Origin: Nostoc sp. NIES-4103
GTDB lineage: Bacteria; Cyanobacteriota; Cyanobacteriia; Cyanobacteriales; Nostocaceae
Direction of reading: 5' to 3'
Assembly: GCF_002368335.1 (NCBI RefSeq)
Contig: NZ_AP018288.1
Coordinates: forward strand, 4,655,787 to 4,719,786
DNA length: 64,000 bases
The position numbers were made by a program, and so were the translations under genes. Of the stretch, positions 59,885-64,000 are shown in pieces (positions within the stretch are counted from its first letter, which is position 1; every line of letters begins with the position of its first letter). Under the pieces are notes generated by a model. That model did no database searches. It had not been told where the DNA came from and saw only the letters and a program-made list of their open reading frames with translations.

Positions 59885-61318
59885 GTGACAAGTCTGTCAA
59901 ACATCTCCAATATTGTGCATGAAGTAGAAAGTGATGGTTTAGGAGAGATTGACTACCTTGATAAGCAATTACATAATCGCTTTCAAAACAAGTTCGTAGT
60001 TCAGCCTTCGCTTACCCGACTTTTAGTGAGTTTTCAAGCTAACAAAACTAGACCGATTTATCGTTGGTACAAGTACAAGGAAGCCTTTTCTGCCTCTCTA
60101 GTCGAACTTTTGTTTCATAAATATCAAGTAATTCAAGGCAAGATTTTAGACCCTTTTGCTGGCAGTGGAACTGCTTTGTTTGCTGCTAGTCAGGTTGGAA
60201 TCGATGCTGATGGTATTGAATTGTTACCCATAGGTCAACAGATAATTAATACTAAAAAAAATTTAGATATTGAATTTACCCCTGATGATTTTAAAAGGTT
60301 AAAATTTTGGTTACAATCGCAGCCTTGGAAACAGTTTGATCACAAAATTGAACTGTCAGAGTTAAAAATTACTAAAGGAGCTTACCCCCAAGCAACTAAA
60401 ACTGCAATTGAACAATATCTTGAAGCTTGTCGTCAAGAAAATACCAGAGTTCATGCAGTTTTAAAATTTGCTTTGCTTTGTGTTTTAGAATCTGTCAGTT
60501 ACACACGTAAAGATGGACAGTATCTTCGTTGGGATTATCGTTCTGGTCGTGGACAGGGAAAGAAGCCTTTTAATAAAGGTGAGATTCTAGAGTTCGATAA
60601 AGCTCTTACTAACAAAATTAACGAAATTCTTGATGACTTAGAACCTTCTACACAACAGATTGAGCTTTTTTCAAGTATTAAAAATCAAGGTCAAATCTAT
60701 CTTTGTGAAGGTTCTTCTCTGGAAGTCATGCCACAGTTATCTGATGCTACATACGATGCGATTATCACATCGCCGCCCTATTGTAATCGATATGACTATA
60801 CTCGCACTTACGCACTAGAACTAGCTTTACTTGGTATTTCTGAGACAGAATTAATCAATCTTCGCCAGAAAATGCTCAGTTGTACGGTTGAAAATCGCCC
60901 TAAAGATTTATTAGCTATAAATTCAGACTGGAATAAAGCCCTGGCAATTGTGGATTCGCAAAACCTATTACAAGCTATATTAAAATTTCTAGAAAATCAG
61001 AATTCACAAGGTTTATTGAACAACAAATGTATCCCAAGAATGGTAAAGGGCTATTTCTATGAAATGGCTTGCATCATACAAGAATGCTTTCGTGTTTTGA
61101 AACCTGGAGCATTTCTATTTATGGTTAATGACAATGTACGCTATGCAGGTGCAAGCATTTCAGTAGATATGATTCTCTGTGACTTTGCTGAACAATTAGG
61201 TTTTACTGTTGAAAATATTCTTCTTCTACCAAGCGATAAAGGCAATAGTAGTCAGCAAATGGGTAATCATGGGCGCGAACCTTTGCGGAAGTGCGTTTAT
61301 GTATGGAAAAAGCAATAA
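59885..61318 (+). CDS. DNA methyltransferase, AvaI-type system (probable N4-cytosine)
   Basis: 477 residues from GTG 59885. The AdoMet motif ILDPFAGSGTALFAASQVG (residues 88-106) comes before the catalytic motif IITSPPYCNRYDYTR (about residues 291-305). TSPPY is usual for N4-cytosine and some N6-adenine enzymes. The segment between would hold the target-recognition region. The C-terminus LGFTVENILLLPSDKG is family-like. The next gene is an AvaI-like endonuclease starting 5 bp after the stop (or overlapping), so this enzyme should protect the same site. Confidence 0.9.
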   Translation: MTSLSNISNIVHEVESDGLGEIDYLDKQLHNRFQNKFVVQPSLTRLLVSFQANKTRPIYRWYKYKEAFSASLVELLFHKYQVIQGKILDPFAGSGTALFAASQVGIDADGIELLPIGQQIINTKKNLDIEFTPDDFKRLKFWLQSQPWKQFDHKIELSELKITKGAYPQATKTAIEQYLEACRQENTRVHAVLKFALLCVLESVSYTRKDGQYLRWDYRSGRGQGKKPFNKGEILEFDKALTNKINEILDDLEPSTQQIELFSSIKNQGQIYLCEGSSLEVMPQLSDATYDAIITSPPYCNRYDYTRTYALELALLGISETELINLRQKMLSCTVENRPKDLLAINSDWNKALAIVDSQNLLQAILKFLENQNSQGLLNNKCIPRMVKGYFYEMACIIQECFRVLKPGAFLFMVNDNVRYAGASISVDMILCDFAEQLGFTVENILLLPSDKGNSSQQMGNHGREPLRKCVYVWKKQ

Positions 61319-61323
61319 TTCAA

Positions 61324-62298
61324 ATGTCTATGTGTGCCTATCGAAACCATCTGAAATCTATTGATGATCTGGTAACAACTTACGAAGCAACCCGTGCAGG
61401 TTTTGTTGCACTTGCGCTTGAAAAGAATCGACGTGCTACACCTTACATCGCGGAAGCAAGGGCACTTCAAGAAGCTGCTGGTGAAGCTGAGAATGCTGCT
61501 GACTTATTAAAAGTTAAAGGCATTGAGATGGGATTGTTAACTGCGGCTGGCTTATCTGATAAATCCCTTGCACATCTAATGCCAGAGGACAAGATTGAAG
61601 CGATAAATGGTTTGATCAAGAATTTTCTTGAGCCAGCAGGTGCAAATTTTGTTGAGGAATTAGTTTTTAGATTCTTGCTAACTCGTGGTGATACGCTTGG
61701 TGGCTCAATGCGTAATGTTGGAGGTGCATTGGCGCAAAGAAAACTGACTCGCGCAATTCTTTCAACTCTCACAATTGCTGGTAATAAATACCACTGGCAA
61801 CACTCAAAAACTAAAAAGTGGATAGCTATGACAAATAATGACTCAGAAATTGAGTTATCTTTACGTGGCATCAGCTGGGAGAGTGAGATTGGTAATCGCA
61901 CATTAATTTACAATCTAACTGTGCCGTTAGTCAGGAGTAATGTGGATCTTTGTTTGTTTAACCTTGCTCCATCAGAGTTAGTAGCTAATAAATCTAGTGC
62001 AATTGAACCATCTGTAGTTGCGCCTTATGTTATCGCGCTTGGTGAATTGAAAGGAGGTATAGATCCCGCAGGTGCAGATGAACATTGGAAAACTGCACAA
62101 GCAGCACTAAATCGTATACGTGAAGCATTTGCCAAAGTTGGGCATTCACCTTTGACTTTTTTCGTGGGTTCAGCAATTGCAAAAAGGATGGCGGGTGAAA
62201 TCTGGAATCAATTGGAAAACGGCACTCTCAGTAATGCTGCTAACCTGAATCAGGAAAACCAAGTTGCATCTATTTCTCGTTGGTTGTGCAAACTTTAA
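61324..62298 (+). CDS. Type II restriction endonuclease, AvaI/BsoBI family
   Basis: 324 residues. Strongly resembles AvaI as I remember it: LVTTYEATRAGFVALALEKN at the N-terminus, EAINGLIKNFLEPAGANFVE, FLLTRGDTLGGSMRNVGG, and the catalytic region NVDLCLF...YVIALGELKGGIDPAGADEHW, where the D...ExK residues sit. AvaI cuts CYCGRG; the same target is likely but not proven. Starts are possible at GTG 61291, ATG 61303, 61324 or 61330; the last two match where AvaI similarity begins and give no overlap with the methylase. Confidence 0.9.
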   Translation: MSMCAYRNHLKSIDDLVTTYEATRAGFVALALEKNRRATPYIAEARALQEAAGEAENAADLLKVKGIEMGLLTAAGLSDKSLAHLMPEDKIEAINGLIKNFLEPAGANFVEELVFRFLLTRGDTLGGSMRNVGGALAQRKLTRAILSTLTIAGNKYHWQHSKTKKWIAMTNNDSEIELSLRGISWESEIGNRTLIYNLTVPLVRSNVDLCLFNLAPSELVANKSSAIEPSVVAPYVIALGELKGGIDPAGADEHWKTAQAALNRIREAFAKVGHSPLTFFVGSAIAKRMAGEIWNQLENGTLSNAANLNQENQVASISRWLCKL

Positions 62299-62339
62299 AA
62301 GTTCTAGCTAGCTAACAAGAGATTTTGGTGTGGAAGCAT

Positions 62340-63551
62340 TTAAACAAATCTTTGGTTAAATTCACACATCAAATCTACTCTTCCTTTCCGCAACATTGCC
62401 GGATCTAATCTTTCAGTGGTGTTACAAGTCATCAAAACCACTAACCGCTGCTTTATCTGAATACCAGAATCATCAATCACACTTTGGTATAAAGTACCAT
62501 CCAGCAAACTTAGAATGTGTTCTGTTTTGTTATTGTATTGTGCTACTTCAGATGCACGATTTTGTGCCAGGTTATCAGCTTCGTTGATAATGATACAAAT
62601 CCGCTCTAAATAAGTGGGTGGGACAAAGTTAGCGATCGCATCATGATCTAAAATAAAAATCACATACCCTAAAGGTACAAGAATTTCTTTTGCTACTGCT
62701 TGTGTCCAGGCAGTTTTACCTGTACCTGGTTCTCCATGTACCACAACCGCTAGCTGATTTTGATTGAGTACTGCCTGTTGTACTGTGTCGGTAAAGTTTT
62801 GAATATCTGCTGGAAAAGTCTTAATGGGAAATTGACTATGAACTTTCCCCACACGACTTTGATAGCCACTCAGCATGACTGCTAAATCGTAAGTCGCTTT
62901 GTTAATCAATGGCGAGATATTTTTCGACATTAAAGTATATTGTCGTCGGCCGCGATCGTAAAGTTCAATTTGTAGCCAAATATCATGCTTCGACCAATAA
63001 GCATAAACTGTATTAACAACGTCGAGACGATCCCAACTCACAAATTTATCAACAGGAAAGTAAAAATCTCTTTCTAAATAATACTGAGTAATAATATCAG
63101 GTCGCTCTAAAAGGTGTAAAACCCGTAAAACAGTAATTTCTTGCAGCCGATTTAGAACGTAATCAATGGGAATGCTGCTACGACTGACAAATTGCACTAT
63201 AGGTGTTTCTGTACTCAAAACATCTTTATAGCGATGATCTGGTGATTGGGGATCTGGTGTAATATAATTCCAAAATTTTTCAACTTCGTAGCGAGTATTA
63301 TCAGATGCAATGCTTAATAAGTTAGCCCACCAAGTATAATTATTTCTTCCTAAAACTTCAGCAAAATTGCTTGCTAAATTCAAAGTTCTTTGTGTTAATT
63401 CTTGTGTGTCATTATACCATAATTGCCATAAAAATTCCCAGTCAAAATCTCGTTGAAATGGCCGCCAACCACTAGCAATTAAGCTTTGACCTTTACTATT
63501 TGGTGGATTGCCTTCATTATTTCTAAAGTAATCAAATTCCATATGTTGCAT
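62340..63551 (-). CDS. AAA+ ATPase
   Basis: 403 residues (from M4, 63542, about 400). The N-terminal 240 residues have no recognised domain (DFDWEFLWQLWYNDTQELTQ; aromatic-rich). The AAA+ core is in the C-terminal third: Walker A VVVHGEPGTGKTAWTQAVAK, Walker B ICIIINEADNLAQNRASEVA (Glu-Ala-Asp variant), sensor 1 VVLMTCNTTERLDPAMLRKG and Arg finger GRVDLM. It stops soon after sensor 1, lacking much of the lid. It converges on the endonuclease gene; a role with the restriction system is only a positional guess. Confidence 0.85.
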   Translation of the reverse strand: MQHMEFDYFRNNEGNPPNSKGQSLIASGWRPFQRDFDWEFLWQLWYNDTQELTQRTLNLASNFAEVLGRNNYTWWANLLSIASDNTRYEVEKFWNYITPDPQSPDHRYKDVLSTETPIVQFVSRSSIPIDYVLNRLQEITVLRVLHLLERPDIITQYYLERDFYFPVDKFVSWDRLDVVNTVYAYWSKHDIWLQIELYDRGRRQYTLMSKNISPLINKATYDLAVMLSGYQSRVGKVHSQFPIKTFPADIQNFTDTVQQAVLNQNQLAVVVHGEPGTGKTAWTQAVAKEILVPLGYVIFILDHDAIANFVPPTYLERICIIINEADNLAQNRASEVAQYNNKTEHILSLLDGTLYQSVIDDSGIQIKQRLVVLMTCNTTERLDPAMLRKGRVDLMCEFNQRFV

Positions 63552-63741
63552 TCTGGATCTAAACCAATAAATTCTTACTCACCTAACTGGAGAATACTTT
63601 GTGCCTTAGTGTCTTTGTGGTTATTTAATTTTTTTACCACCAAGGCACGAAGACACAAAGAGTTTTGATTCGTTCTTGTCTTGGCAGTTGATGAGGGCTA
63701 CTTAGCTAGTTAAACACACTTCTGTACGGATGCCTACTTTT

Positions 63742-63952
63742 AAGGGGAGCAACGCGAAAATGTGAGATCGTCGTGAAATGAGCGCTTGGGAGCGGGGGTA
63801 GCTGGGGGAGCTGGGGGAGAAAAGAGAAAAAATAGTCCTTTTTGCTACTTAAAATCTGAAAAATACACTTATTTTCTGCTTCTTCCCCAGCCTCCCCAGC
63901 CTCCCCAGCCCCCCCAGATCTGCCATGTCACTTTCATCGCATTGCTCCCCTT
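63742..63952. mobile_element. Inverted-repeat element with G-rich/C-rich arms
   Basis: AAGGGGAGCAACGCGA (63742-63757) and its inverse TCGCATTGCTCCCCTT (63937-63952), 15 of 16 matching. Inside are GCTGGGGGA units and complementary CCCCAGCCT units, so the whole may fold into a long hairpin. No coding capacity. Confidence 0.5.
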
Positions 63953-64000
63953 TTAAGAGAGGTTATACCAATGGAAGTATATCGATTGGTTTCAAATCAG

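Overview
The window looks like the chromosome of a filamentous, heterocyst-type cyanobacterium (Nostoc/Anabaena group). The evidence is photosystem II and electron-carrier genes (psbV, psbV2, petE, petJ), very many HIP1 octamers (GCGATCGC), intergenic heptamer repeats (CCCAATT, CCCCATG, GGGGACT types), small dispersed repeats and a long tRNA gene array. Assignments rest on motifs and remembered families; no search was run.

Layout. 0-15.8 kb: mostly housekeeping genes (ruvC, tilS, leuB, pilD-type prepilin peptidase, accD) mixed with a shortened NACHT NTPase, a DUF3386 protein, a GAF-LuxR regulator, a DJ-1/PfpI protein, a PhyH dioxygenase and two paralogous MFS transporters in opposite orientation. 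16-26 kb: a sugar ABC system split in two, with the binding lipoprotein at 16.1 kb and the two permeases at 24.1 kb. Between them lie a MITE with target duplication, an SMI1/KNR4 protein, a GNAT, an 18-repeat CRISPR array without cas genes, a hydrolase lacking its start, and a MATE exporter. 26-29 kb: psbV, psbV2, petE, petJ, which are soluble or lumenal photosynthetic electron-transfer proteins. 29-38 kb: a TonB-like protein, then an alpha/beta hydrolase whose 3' end is the attachment site of a 5.6 kb integrative element (tyrosine recombinase, SprT-like protein, small unknown proteins, iterons and operator-like palindromes) bounded by 25-bp direct repeats. 37.7-48.4 kb: cytochrome b-like protein, NhaP/TrkA antiporter, housekeeping tRNA-Glu, a GAF histidine kinase lacking its phospho-acceptor His, an SRPBCC protein, a ribbon-helix-helix protein, an HNH protein and a polysaccharide deacetylase cut by small repeats. 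48.5-51.6 kb: an array of 32 tRNA genes plus one tRNA-like relic, with anticodons for all 20 amino acids. 52-57.5 kb: a general-stress cluster (Dps, a ChaB-like protein, TIGR02587/TIGR02588, CsbD, YeaQ/GlsB, a GAF protein). 58-63.6 kb: a GNAT, a threonine/serine dehydratase, an AvaI-like restriction-modification pair and an AAA+ ATPase.

The most unusual material is small-repeat invasion of structured genes. Three array tRNA genes (Leu-CAA, Pro-TGG, Ala-GGC) carry a 28-29 nt repeat at the same place in the T-loop, tRNA-Thr carries a different 48-nt hairpin in its D-arm region, and a deacetylase gene carries two related repeats, each exactly inside a HIP1 site. All five Leu-anticodon tRNAs of the array have short variable loops, unlike normal bacterial tRNA-Leu. 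The compact integrative element is the second main candidate for a little-described system.
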